A stretch of 64,000 nt of DNA from NCBI GenBank assembly GCA_007449985.2, contig VIIQ02000688.1, positions 248,001 through 312,000 of the forward strand, written 5' to 3'. A program made the translations under genes and the position numbers. Source of the DNA: Desmodesmus armatus. Lineage: Eukaryota > Chlorophyta > Chlorophyceae > Sphaeropleales > Scenedesmaceae. Below are positions 40,642 to 51,269 of the stretch, in pieces. Under the pieces are notes generated by a model that worked only from the letters and a program-made list of their open reading frames with translations, was not told the DNA's origin and did not search any database. How positions within the stretch are numbered: position 1 is the stretch's first letter; every line of letters begins with the position of its first letter.

Positions 40642-43432
40642 TTAGGCGGCACTGGGTGGCTCTGTCTTGCTCTCTGCAGCTCCTTCCACTGCTTCTGCTG
40701 CAACAGGCTGATCTGCTGGCGCTGGGGTTGCATCCACTGGGGCAGGCGCCTCCAGAGCCTGCTTCAGCTTGGTTGGCACTGCAGCACCCCTTCCCTCCAG
40801 CTCCGACACCAGCTGCTGCAGCTGCCCCCGCACATACTGCTCATGCCCATGCGACACGCACCCCGCCTGCAGCCACGCTGCCAAACCCAGCGCATACGTG
40901 CGAACCAAACTGGTGCTGGCCCAACCCAGCGGCCCATCCCTCTGCTGCTGCGGCTGCTCCTGCGGCTGCTGCTCCTGCTGGGGGTTTGCTGCTAGCCATG
41001 CGGCATCCTCCGCTGTGGCTGCTAGCTGGCTCCTGCTGGGGTCAGCACAGTATACCCTGGTGAACACCCACGCCTCTGCTGCTGCAAAGAAGTCCTTCTT
41101 GTCGATGCAGTAGTGGATCACGTCCTCACATGCAGTGAGAGACACCTGCAACGAAACAGCAGCAGCAACAGCAGCAACATCAGCCATGTCAGCATAACAT
41201 CGCATGTGGGGGTTGCCAAGGCAGGCATGACTGTCCCATACAACACACCCTAGCAGTGGGCTAGTTGGCCTGAGCCGTTGGGGCCAGTGATGTAGTGGGC
41301 AACACAATGTTTGCATGCTCACTGAGTGGTTGCAGCCGCCTTGCCTCCTGTCCAGCCAGCTAATCAGCGCCTAGTGCCAAGTGGCCCAAAAGCCCACTGT
41401 TGAACTATGACAAGTAATCCTTGCAGCTGTCCTGCCTGTGCAGCTGGCTTCATGCCTAGTGTTTGATGTGCAGACTGCACTTGGCAGTGGCTAAAAAGCT
41501 CACTGGTGACTGAGACAAGTGATGAAAACCAGGGCAACCAGGGTTCGAGCTGGGCACATGTCTTGACACGTGGCGTACACAGACAAGTGCAGTGAGAGGG
41601 GGCAGGGAGGGCGCTGAGCATGCCGTCAGTCTGGCGCCCGCCAGCAACCTCCACACCCTGCAGGCCCTCACCTGCAGTCCCAGCTCGTCTGCCTCCTTCA
41701 ACACCTCCAGAGCAAAGTTGGTGCCCATGCCAGCCTGGCGACCAGCCTGCAACATAAATAGGACGCCGCAGTGCAGATAAAGAGATTACGTTGTATGTAG
41801 TCACAGGGAGTGCATCCAGCCAATGCATCAGCCATCCTATGTGAAACACGAAGCTGAAAGTAAGATTGTGAATGACGGCTGGATTTGAGATGGGAGATGC
41901 GGGTTACTTTGTTGGAGTGGTAAGTGAGGCTGAATTTGAAGTTGAAGAGCTGCGCATGTCGAGAAAGAGGCTGTGGTTGCTGCTGATGACAGCCCACCAG
42001 ACATACCACATGGCACTTTGACAGCAGCACAGCATGCAAGAATGTACTGCGTCGCTTCCAGTGGTGTGTGGTGCGTGCTGCTGCTTACCCGGAGCAGCGC
42101 GCGTGTTGCGTGTGGGGTGAAGTGCTTGTAGCGCCGCTGCTGCCGCGCACGGACCATCTTGTCCCAGCGCAGCAGCCGCAGCGCCGTCGTGACCTGCACA
42201 GTCACAAAATATTCTGTCACATCATCAATTTGCTGTAGAACACATTCAGGACAAGCCTGACGATGGTGTAGGGTGGCCCGGCTCTCTGGGTATCACATTT
42301 GGCCAGTTCGAGCGTGCATCTTGGCACCATTGAAATGTGGACTGAGGACAAGTTTGCAAGCAGCTGCATTGCCACAGCACCCACTCGCAAGTAAGAAAGG
42401 AGGAAAGGAAGCCATTGACCTCACCTGCTCAGCGTTGGCCGCTTGGCTCACCAGCAGCACCATGTTGGCCTCATCTGCATATAAAAAAGGTGGGGTGGGG
42501 TGAGAAGGCAGAAGGGGGCAGGAGGGGCAGGGGGGCGCGTCAGTGGGAAGAATGGGCACGATTGGCGCGTTGAGGAGAGCGGGAAACATGCGGTTGGAGG
42601 TGAGAGCGCAAGTCCAAAAATGGCTTTGACTGCCGTCAACAACGCCATTGACACGTATAGCAATCCCTCAAAGAGTAAGGCAGGTGAGCGCATGGGAGGC
42701 AGACTTCGGAATGCTGCTTATATTAACCATACCCCAGTATACCCTGGGTTCGACACGAACATATGTAAAGAGCAGCTCGGCAGGCCGTGGAACAAACCTC
42801 TGACATTGTGTTGGCTGAGTTGCTCCTGGTACTGCTGCTGCAGCTTCTCAAATTCAGTCTTGTTGGGCCGCTTCTTGGTGGCTGCCTGCTGCTGCTGCTG
42901 CTGATGCTTGGCTGCACCCTGGCTGCTGCTGGGTTGTTGCCCTTGCGCTGCTGCTGGCTGCTGCGGCTGTGATGTGGATGGCTGTGTGGCGGTGGCTGCT
43001 GCAGCTTCCGCTACTGCTGATGCTGTTGTCAGCGTGTGTGTTTGGCCTGCATCAAAACGTACGGCAGGGCAGTAGCATGTGACGGGGTGTCAGCCAGGTC
43101 ATGATGACTTTCTTAGTCATCTTTGCACTGCAATGAATGTGCTGCAGGTCTTATCAACAGCAGCTGCATACCACCGATATCAGGCTGCGCCTGGTAACAC
43201 TGGAAGCCAGCTGAGAATGCGCAGGTGACATATACTACGTGATGTAGATTTACAGTAGACCGACCCGTCTGCCTGTAACCTCACCAAGTGGCCCCCATCG
43301 TCCTGCTGCTGTTGTGACTGCTGCAGGTGAACAAGTGCTGCTGCTGGTCGCCTTGATCAGCGCCAAAACTTGATGACACGCTGCAGGCTCATATAATCTC
43401 AACAAGCTGGCAATCAGGCGTCCTGCTTGCAT
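40642..43432 (-). CDS. Helical-repeat (PPR/TPR-like) protein with organelle-type N-terminus, six exons
   Basis: Exons (minus): 43432-43285, 43046-42798, 42474-42425, 42193-42089, 41746-41672, 41145-40642; phases agree, 376 residues. N-terminus MQAGRLIASLLRLYEPAACH is basic and amphipathic, suggesting an organelle presequence. A Gln/Ala-rich linker follows, then a charged helical region (KKRPNKTEFEKLQQQYQ). Several helix pairs come next: EANMVLLVSQAANAEQ, VTTALRLLRWDKMVRA, FALEVLKEADELGLQ, TACEDVIHYCIDKKDFFAAA. These have the alternating pattern of PPR or TPR repeats. The C-terminus is Ala/Pro-rich. I do not recognise an orthologue; an organelle RNA-binding or ribosome-associated PPR-like protein is a guess from architecture. 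Confidence 0.78.
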
Positions 43433-43718
43433 GTTTGCCCAGTTTGAGCAGAGCAGCTGTAGCACGATCTGGACTTTGCTGTGGCAGAAGCGCAGTTCAC
43501 GGTATGTTCTGCAATATTTCCATCAATACACCCAAAAAAGACTAGCAACCCAGCTGAGGCACTTCTTCACACTCTCTCGTGATCACAGTTGCGTGCGATT
43601 GTCAGAATTGTGGCCTGCTTTTCCGACAACAGTGTGCCCAAACACAGCCAACCGCAATCACCCTGTCGAAGCACGCCCATTCAGCTGCAGAACACGCGTG
43701 AAGCAGCCCATACACACA

Positions 43719-45071
43719 ATGCGGAGGTCAGTGTTGGCTGTCTTGCCCCAGTTGTTGCGCGGCAGCGCAGCAACCAGCGCGCCCGCATCATACCAGCTTT
43801 CTGGAAGGCTTCAGAGCCTGCGTAGCTACGCAGACGATGCCAACCTGAAGGTATGGCGTGGTAGCTTTGCCAGCTGCACACCAACAGACAGTACAGCAGT
43901 GGGAGAGGTTGTGAGTCGCTCGTCTCCTGTGCTGCTGCATGTTCGCCCCGCAGAAGACAGCTCTGTATGACTTCCACGTTGCTCATGGAGGTACGCAGGG
44001 GCTGCTGCTGCTTGGGCTGGCAATTCAGCTTGGGCTGACACAGCAGCGGAGGTGGTGACCACACCTAGTGATAGTCACCACACAAGCAGTCACACATACA
44101 AAAAGCATCGAATCTGCAGCAACACCACTGTTAGCATGCATGTATGTCCATATCTGTCAATGGCTGCTTTGTTGCCGCAAACGTCCCACTGCTTGTCCCA
44201 GCCCACAAACATGCAACACCCACCCACTGCACTGCTTATCTGCACACAAACAATGTGCTTCTGTTTTGTGGCAACAACAGCCACAAATGCAGAGATGCCA
44301 TCACGTCCCTTTCACGAACCGGTACCCCCCCCCCCCCCCCCCCCCCCCCCCCGAGCCCAGCCTTCTGCACTCCACCCCACCCCACTCACACATGCCAATC
44401 CCCCCCCTACACTCATCCCACCCACCCCCCTCCCCACCTCCACCCTCACACTCACACTGACACTCACACGATACCCTGCAGGCAAGATGGTTCCCTTTGC
44501 CGGCTGGTCCATGCCCATCCAGTATAAGGACTCTATCATGGACTCGACCACATGGTGCAGGGAGCACGCCTCACTCTTTGACGTGGCACACATGTGTGGA
44601 CTCTCACTCACGGTGAGGGGGGGGGGGGGGGGGGGCAAGTGGTAGTGCTTACACACGTGTGTGTCGGTAGGGGGGTGGAGTAGCAGAGAGGCAGGGATGG
44701 GGGGTTTGACACACCCCACCAAAGTTGCAAGGGTGAAGGGAAGCAGGGCCAAGAACAGGGGAGGCGATATTGTGATTTTGTGGCTCCTGTACGTTGCATT
44801 CAGGACTGGTTGTGCTTGGGTACAAGGAGGGATTGGCAGCGATCTGCAGTGCATGTAACATGCTTACATGATGCTTGAGGGTTTGACTCCTTCTGACACC
44901 CATCAGTAGCGGTGGTAAGGTCACCAGGAGCAGCTGCTGGAGGAGCAGCAGCAGTAGCAGCAGAGCAGCGTTTATGAAGGCATCAGCAGCAGCACCAGCA
45001 GGGCAGCAGCTGAGCTGTGGTGGTACTGAAGCAACAGCCAGCACAGCCCAGCAGCAGCTGCGTGTCACACC

Positions 45072-45106
<35 letters not shown>

Positions 45107-47310
45107 GGGCCACAGCCAAAAGCCACAGCAGTCACAGCAGGACTGGGGTGGTGGCATTGTTGCAAAGCAGCAGCCGTACATGTGCGGTTCCTGCGCACAT
45201 GGTGTCTCAGCAGAGGGAGTACACGCACTGCTCATGCATGCTCACTAGGATCCGTCTGTAAGAAGCAATTGTTTTGTGAAGTGTGACAGGCCACTTTCAA
45301 AGAGCCTTACTAAAGGTGCTTCAGTAGCTCCCAGAAAAACCTCTTTTGGAAGCTACTGAAGCACTTTTAGCAAGGCCTTTTTGGAAGTGACTTGCCACCT
45401 GTTACACAAAAACAGTGGACCGCATTGAGTTATTCAGCCTCTGCTGCCAGAGTCAACTCAATTTTCAAACTGTATCGTCTGAAAATCGGACCCTGCCATG
45501 CCCGGCATGACTATGTGCTGTCGCCTGCGCACAGGTGTGACAGGAGAGGGAGTAGATGTACTACTCATGTATGCTCACTAGGAGCTGTCCATGCGGTGAT
45601 TTTTTTGTGACGTGTGGGAAGCCACTTTCAAGGAGCCTTGCTAAAGGTGCTTCAGCAGCTTCCAGAAATCAGACTTCTGGAACCTGCTGAAGCACTTCTA
45701 GCAAGGCTTTTTGAAGTGACTTGCCACCTCTCACACAACATACGATGGAGGGATATAGCGTGAAGTTGATCCGCCTCCGCTGTAGTGTATGTCAGTTGGG
45801 CCCTGCCATGCCCAACATGATGACATGCTGTGCCAATGCTGTGCTGTGCTGTGCTATGCTGTAACATGTGCAGGGCAAGGACGCCATTCCCTTCCTTGAG
45901 GGTCTGGTGACCGGTGACATTGCTGGTCTGGCAGATGGCACAGGCTCTCTGTCAGTGTTCACAAATGAGAAGGGAGGCATCATCGACGACACAGTCATCA
46001 CAAAGGTGCGACAGACCAACAACATGGCTGAACTGGGAATTTCCCACTGAATGAGAACTAGGAAAGGGATGAGGCCAACACTGTGTTCTTTGGTCCGGCC
46101 TCCTGTGTCAGCCTAGGCCTGTCGGTCCCTCAGCATGCATGTCCAAAAGGTCTCTCAGGCCTTTTGGGCACATCCCATGCATCCCATGTGCCGGCTTATG
46201 GTGTGCTACAAGGGTGCTACCATTGCAGTCCCTCCTCCTATCTCTCTTGGACACATGTTGGACACATGAAAATTGCACACATAACATACTGCCCCTCCCT
46301 TCCAACTCCCCCCCCCCCCCCCCCCGGTGCAGGTGACCCCCCATGAGGTTTACCTGGTGGTGAATGCAGGCTGCAGGGACAAGGACCTGGAACACATCGG
46401 CAAGCACCTGGCAGCAGCTAAGGTGGGCTAATGTGCCAGCAGCAGCAGTAGGGGCAGCAACGGCAGGTGCTGGTGATGATGGCAACTGCAGCAGCAGAAG
46501 CAGCGGCGGCGGCAGCAGCAGCGGTGGCAGCACCAATGGCAAAGTCACAAGCAATGGGGCCGCAGTCACGAAGCAGCGGGAGCATGAGGGGCAGCAGCAA
46601 CTGCAGCTGTAGAAGCAGCTTGGCCACAGTGACAGCAGCGGCGGTGCCAGCCAACAGTACATCTGGAGGGGCAGGGGGAGTGCGTATGAGGGCTTGTTTA
46701 CACACACGTCCTGTCTTGTGTTGACCTGCGCTGCAATGAACTGTACATGTGCACAGGCCAAGGGTAAGAATTTGTCAATGACAGTCCACGATGACAGGGG
46801 CCTGCTGCCCAGTCAGTGCTGCATGCAGCCCCCCCCCCCCCCCCCCCCCCTGCCTTCGTTTCGCTTGTCTCTCTTGCCGATTGCCTGCCTTCCCCACTCC
46901 CCTACTTCTCCACCCACACTCACACTTCTTGGTTTCAAATGCATGCAGGCCAAGGGTATGGATTTGTCTATGACAGTGCATGATGACAGGGGCCTGCTGG
47001 CCCTGCAGGGCCCCGCTGCCCAATCAGTCCTGCAGAAGCTGACCGGCACAGACCTGTCTAAGCTGTACTTTGGCATGTTCAGCCGCTTTGACATCAAGGG
47101 GGCAGCATGCTGGGTCACTCGCACAGGGTGAGTGGTGGGTAGGGTGTGTTCGGATATAAAATTATCAAGTCTGGTAGCAGTCAGGGTGCATTATTTGTGT
47201 GGCCCTTATGCATGCCACTGTCCTGCCATCAACAACATGTGCCTGTGTGGGATCGTTTGGTGCTGTGACAAAACACTAACCCACCGTTTGGTTCAGGCGC
47301 TGACCAATGC

Positions 47311-47367
<57 letters not shown>

Positions 47368-47741
47368 GTCCCTCAGTTACACTGGTGAGGATGGCTTTGA
47401 GCTGTCCATCCCCAACGGACACATGGTGCAGCTGGCAGAGGCTATGGTGGCAGACCCAGAGGTGAGTGAGGGACGGCACCATGAGGTCTGGAAAAGATAC
47501 AGTTTCCTGTTCTACCAGCTGTTACTGTTGCTGTCTCTTTACTGCCGCTTTCGAGAAGTTTCAACACAAGCAGCGAAGCATCACCACCACCACCACTTAC
47601 TTCTTCCTGGCATCCCAAAACACAAGCTAGTCAATTTGCACGATTCGGTTGGGCATGTTGACTAGGTTCCTGCACAAGTGCATGGCATGATGAAATGGAA
47701 CCACATCCCCGATCCTCTGGATCCTGCTGCTGCTGATCTGG

Positions 47742-47789
<48 letters not shown>

Positions 47790-50080
47790 CAGGTGCGCCT
47801 TGCTGGCCTGGGCCCCCGTGACAGCCTGCGCCTTGAGGCTGGTCTGTGTCTGTATGGCAACGACCTCAACGAGGACATCACACCCATTGAGGCAGGCCTG
47901 GCCTGGTGCGTGGCCAAGAAGCGACGCGATACATTCAGCTTCCTTGGTGGAGAGGTGAGAGGCCCTAGGGAGCCTGGGTGTGGCCAAGGGAGCGAACGTG
48001 GGGGGGGGGGGGGGGGGGGAGGGGCGGGATCTTGGAGGCGCGGCAGGAGAGGGATCTCGGGGGAGGGCGGGAGTGGACGGGGCTGTTAGGGAATGATCTT
48101 GTGGCAGGCAGGCGGGTTTGTTGTGTATGCAACGACCTCAACGAGGACATCACACCCATTGAGGCAGGACTGACATGGTGTGTGGCCAAGAAGCGGCGGG
48201 AGGCATTTGACTTCCTTGACGGACAGGTCGGCGGGGGGGGGGGGGGGGGAGTGGGCGGGGCTGTGGCAGGCAGGCAGGTTGGTTGTGCACGCGTATCGAC
48301 ACATGGAGTGCATGGTGTGTGGCCCAGAAGCGGGGGGAGGCATTTGACTTCCTTGGCGGACAGGTGTGTGGGCCCAGGGGAGGGGGGCTGATGGGGGTGG
48401 GTGAGGACGGCGGGGGTGGAGGGGGAGAGGGGGGGGGTGAAACGTGAGTGGGGCTCTGGGTGATTGCATCGGCATGCAGGCAGGTTGGCTGTGCATGTGT
48501 GTTGACACGGGGAGTGCTTGTGTGTGGCTAAGCAGCGTCGGGAGGCATTTGAGTTCCATGGTGTCGACAGGTGGGGCCCGGGGCAGATAGGGGGTGATAA
48601 AGGGGATCACTTGTGTGTGTGTGGGGGGGGGGGCGTGAGCGGGGCTGTGGGGGAGGGTCATTTGGCAGGTAGGCACTTTGTGCACGTTGTTGACATACAG
48701 AGCCTTCTGTGGGCGACCAAGCAGCAGGGGGGGTGACTTTCTCGGCGGACATGTTTGCAGGTGATCTCTATCCGCATTGCAGATACCTGGACATGGATGT
48801 GACTGTAAAGTCTCTCAGGGGAGTACAATGTGGATGTGAAATTTCACACGGCAAACAGTCACACTAGGATGCCCCGTCCCTAAATGGTCTGAAGCAATCT
48901 GCAATGAGGTTGCTTCAGACCATTCAGGCACTGAGCATCCTAGTGTGCATGTTTGCCGTGTGGAGTGCCACATTGTACCCCCTTAGGGAGCACACACGCC
49001 ACACAAAACAACCTCGACATTCCCACACCGTCCCTGATTGCCTGACCGCTATGGAGATCGTTACACATTTTGTTTGCACCTGCTCTCACAAGCACCAGGT
49101 GATCAAGCAGCAGCTGGCGGACGGTGTGCATCGACTTATTCCCTCACACCATTCCACACACCTCTCAAGACACCTCATTTGCAAGCCGATGCCCCCACTC
49201 ACAAACCTAACCTTCAGCCCCAAACCCCCACATGTATGCCTACCCAGGTGATCAAGCAGCAGCTGGCGGATGGCGTGTCCATGAGGCGTGCCGCATCAAC
49301 GTTTTCCAGTTACATTGTCTCACGACACCTCATTTGCAAGCGTATGCACCCCACCACCCCCCGCATGTGCGCCTACCCAGGTGATCAAGCAGCAGCTGGC
49401 GGATGGTGTGCGAATAAGCCATGCTGCATCAACTCCAAACCACTCTGTCTCGAGACACCTCAATTGCAAGCTCGTAACACCCCACCCCGGGGCCCCATGT
49501 GCCTGTGTGCCTACCCAGGTGATCAAGCAGCAGCTGGCGGATGGTGTTCCCATGAGGCGTGTTGGCTTCATCAGCAGCGGTGCACCAGCCCGCCAACACA
49601 GCGACATCACAACACCGGACGGCACGAAGATCGGGGAGGTCACCAGCGGAGCATTCAGCCCCACCTCAAGAAGAACATTGCCATGGGGTGAGTGTTGTGG
49701 CTGTTGGCCTTGCGATGACAACATCAGTTCAAAAAAGTGCAGACAGTATGGGGAGATGGCTCAGCACAAGCTTCAAAATGCTGAGATCTGGCCCAGCGGG
49801 GTGCATTCATAGTGTGGAAACGAGGCCAAGGCTGGCTGTGCTTTTGTTGAGGGATGGGTCCAGTCGGCACTGGTATGCCTGGCTTGTGTGCATATGTCAC
49901 GAGTACCACTTTGCTCATTGGTCGTGGCTGCTGCTGCTGCTGCTGCTGATACTCAGGTACATCAACAAGCCCCATGACAAGGCTGGCACTGCTGTCAAGC
50001 TGGTGGTGCGTGGCAAGTCCAACGACGCAACAGTCACCAAGATGCCCTTCGTCAAGACAACCTACTACAGGCCATCATGA
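43719..50080 (+). CDS. GCST: Aminomethyltransferase, glycine cleavage T-protein, ten exons
   Basis: Mitochondrial T-protein of the glycine decarboxylase complex: it takes the aminomethyl group from H-protein to tetrahydrofolate, releasing ammonia, in photorespiration and one-carbon supply. Exons: 43719-43850, 43954-43990, 44482-44612, 45874-46005, 46333-46422, 46949-47127, 47377-47461, 47793-47954, 49519-49687, 49957-50080; about 413 residues. [18 protein letters not shown] is a typical presequence. Family landmarks: [99 protein letters not shown]. Exon 9 has a one-base deletion in a C run (about 49659-49662): EVTSGAFSP is in one frame and HLKKNIAMG in another. Introns are unusually rich in partial exon copies and homopolymers. 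Confidence 0.94.
44325..44352 (+). repeat. Poly-C run in intron 2 of the T-protein gene
   Basis: 28 consecutive C. Other runs in the same gene: G at 44617-44635 (just after the intron 3 donor), C at 46308-46325 (just before the exon 5 acceptor), C at 46829-46850, G at 48000-48019 and G at about 48232-48249. Confidence 0.85.
45190..45855 (+). repeat. Tandem pair of hairpin-forming units in intron 3 of the T-protein gene
   Basis: Two diverged units of about 330 bp, each with a near-perfect fold-back of about 45 bp arms and a short loop: arms 45291-45333 with 45349-45391, and 45622-45667 with 45674-45720. Shared motifs are GGTGCTTCAG, CTGAAGCACTT and CTTGCCACCT. Could be a MITE-type element duplicated in place; the hairpins have microRNA-precursor-like dimensions. 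Confidence 0.75.
46757..46808 (+). repeat. Partial extra copy of exon 6 start in intron 5 of the T-protein gene
   Basis: After a GTGCACAG acceptor-like site it reads [17 protein letters not shown], against [17 protein letters not shown] in the genuine exon at 46949. It then diverges into a poly-C run. Lacks a donor in register. Confidence 0.8.
47310..47366 (+). repeat. CTG tract next to a splice acceptor
   Basis: About 18 CTG units end nine bases before the exon 7 acceptor CAG (47374-47376). A second tract of about 16 units (47742-47787) precedes the exon 8 acceptor, and a shorter one (49929-49949) precedes exon 10. Confidence 0.8.
48115..48752 (+). repeat. Serial partial copies of the exon 8 end in intron 8
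   Basis: At least four decaying copies of the exon 8 3' part with its donor: 48128-48228 ([20 protein letters not shown], then [11 protein letters not shown]), about 48305-48363, about 48497-48571 and about 48695-48752. Each is separated by G-rich sequence. The first is nearly as well preserved as the genuine exon end. Confidence 0.8.
48810..48992 (+). repeat. Long fold-back (inverted repeat) in intron 8
   Basis: Arms about 48810-48897 and 48908-48992 with a small central loop near 48903. Paired blocks include GAGTACAATGTGG with CCACATTGTAC, CACACGGCAAAC with GTTTGCCGTGTG, CACACTAGGATGC with GCATCCTAGTGTG, and AATGGTCTGAAGCAA with TTGCTTCAGACCATT. Non-autonomous element or hairpin-RNA source. 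Confidence 0.8.
49093..49430 (+). repeat. Three partial copies of the exon 9 start in intron 8
   Basis: Copies at 49099, 49249 and 49381 precede the genuine exon 9 at 49519, at spacings of 150, 132 and 138 bp. Each begins with an acceptor-like CAG followed by codons for [10 protein letters not shown], then diverges. The linkers share CGACACCTCATTTGCAAGC-type sequence. Confidence 0.88.
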
Positions 50081-51269
50081 GCAGCAGCAGCAGCTGCCGC
50101 TGCGATCAGCTGATCTGACCAGCCTACTAGCCATGGGCCTCTGAGCATACGACGGAGGCTGCTGCCCTGATGTGCAAGTTAGTCATTACGGGAATGCCAC
50201 TTGCAGGGATGACCTGTTGAGTAAACAGGCTGCTGCTATGGTGACTTTGTTGGTTGCCTGGCAGCATCTTAGTCGGGCCAGGCTTCGTGTGTTGTGTGTT
50301 GTGTGGGGCACATCAGCTGGGTGCTGGGCAGGACCTGTGAGCACTAAGCCCGCTGTGTTGTGGTAGAGTGGTGTGAGCAGTGTGCGTGCTGTGCTGGGGG
50401 AATGTGTGGTGTCAGCTGCTTGGAGAACAGCAGCGGTTTTTGTCCTGGGGCCTTTTAGGCTGTGCTGCTGCTCTCTTTGATTTTCTACAGCTGCGATGCT
50501 CATGCAATGTTGAGGGAGAACATACTGTACTGCAGTGACAACTCTGCAAATGACAGGTCCAGTACTCAGAACATCAATGATCAATGTTACTCCATGAATC
50601 ATGGATTACTGGGCTTGACAACACTGTTGACGTCTTGGCAGGCTCTGCAGGCTGTCAGGCTGTATGTTTTACACGTGTGCACATCACTTACTGACTTGAC
50701 ACACGCCGGTACATAGCCATCACTGGTTGCAAGACATGCTTGAGAAGCTTCAAGTTCAACACCGGTGGCTGGCAGCCTGAAAAACAACAGTACAACCATA
50801 CTGTACAAAGTGGCAGTGCCTTGAAGGCAGCACAACAAATCACTGATGTGGCACATCATGCCTTTCACTGGAAACCATCATGCTTATGATAAGCACTGCA
50901 GAACTTACAGCAGTCCACACACTTCAAAGCCTTTGATGTCACAACATCACACAGGCAAAATACACTTGACACGGATGTGTGCACTCACCCCCTAGTGATG
51001 CCTGTGCAGGCCTTGCAGACGAATCCCAACAGTGTAAAATCGTTGTTCCAAGCCAGTTTGAACCCCCTCCCCCACCCCTCCCCCACCCCAGCTACTGTTG
51101 CGGGGCGCTGCCCAAGCCCCCCTTGCCAGCAGAGTACTGCCAGCAGTGCAAGTGCCATGACAAAGTTGATATACAAAAATGGCCAACAGGAAGCGACCAG
51201 GCGGCTTCCTGCTTATGCACACAGCCGGCTTATGCACACATGTTGTGACCAATTGTCTGCAATCATGCT
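50081..51269. other. No gene recognised
   Basis: Convergent intergenic region between the T-protein gene (+) and the DUF4436-like gene (-). Reading frames are short and featureless. Confidence 0.5.

Noticed and set aside
49093..49560. Regularly spaced repeats resembling a small CRISPR-like array
   Set aside because: The repeat is the start of exon 9 with its acceptor, spacers are themselves related, and the context is a eukaryotic intron.
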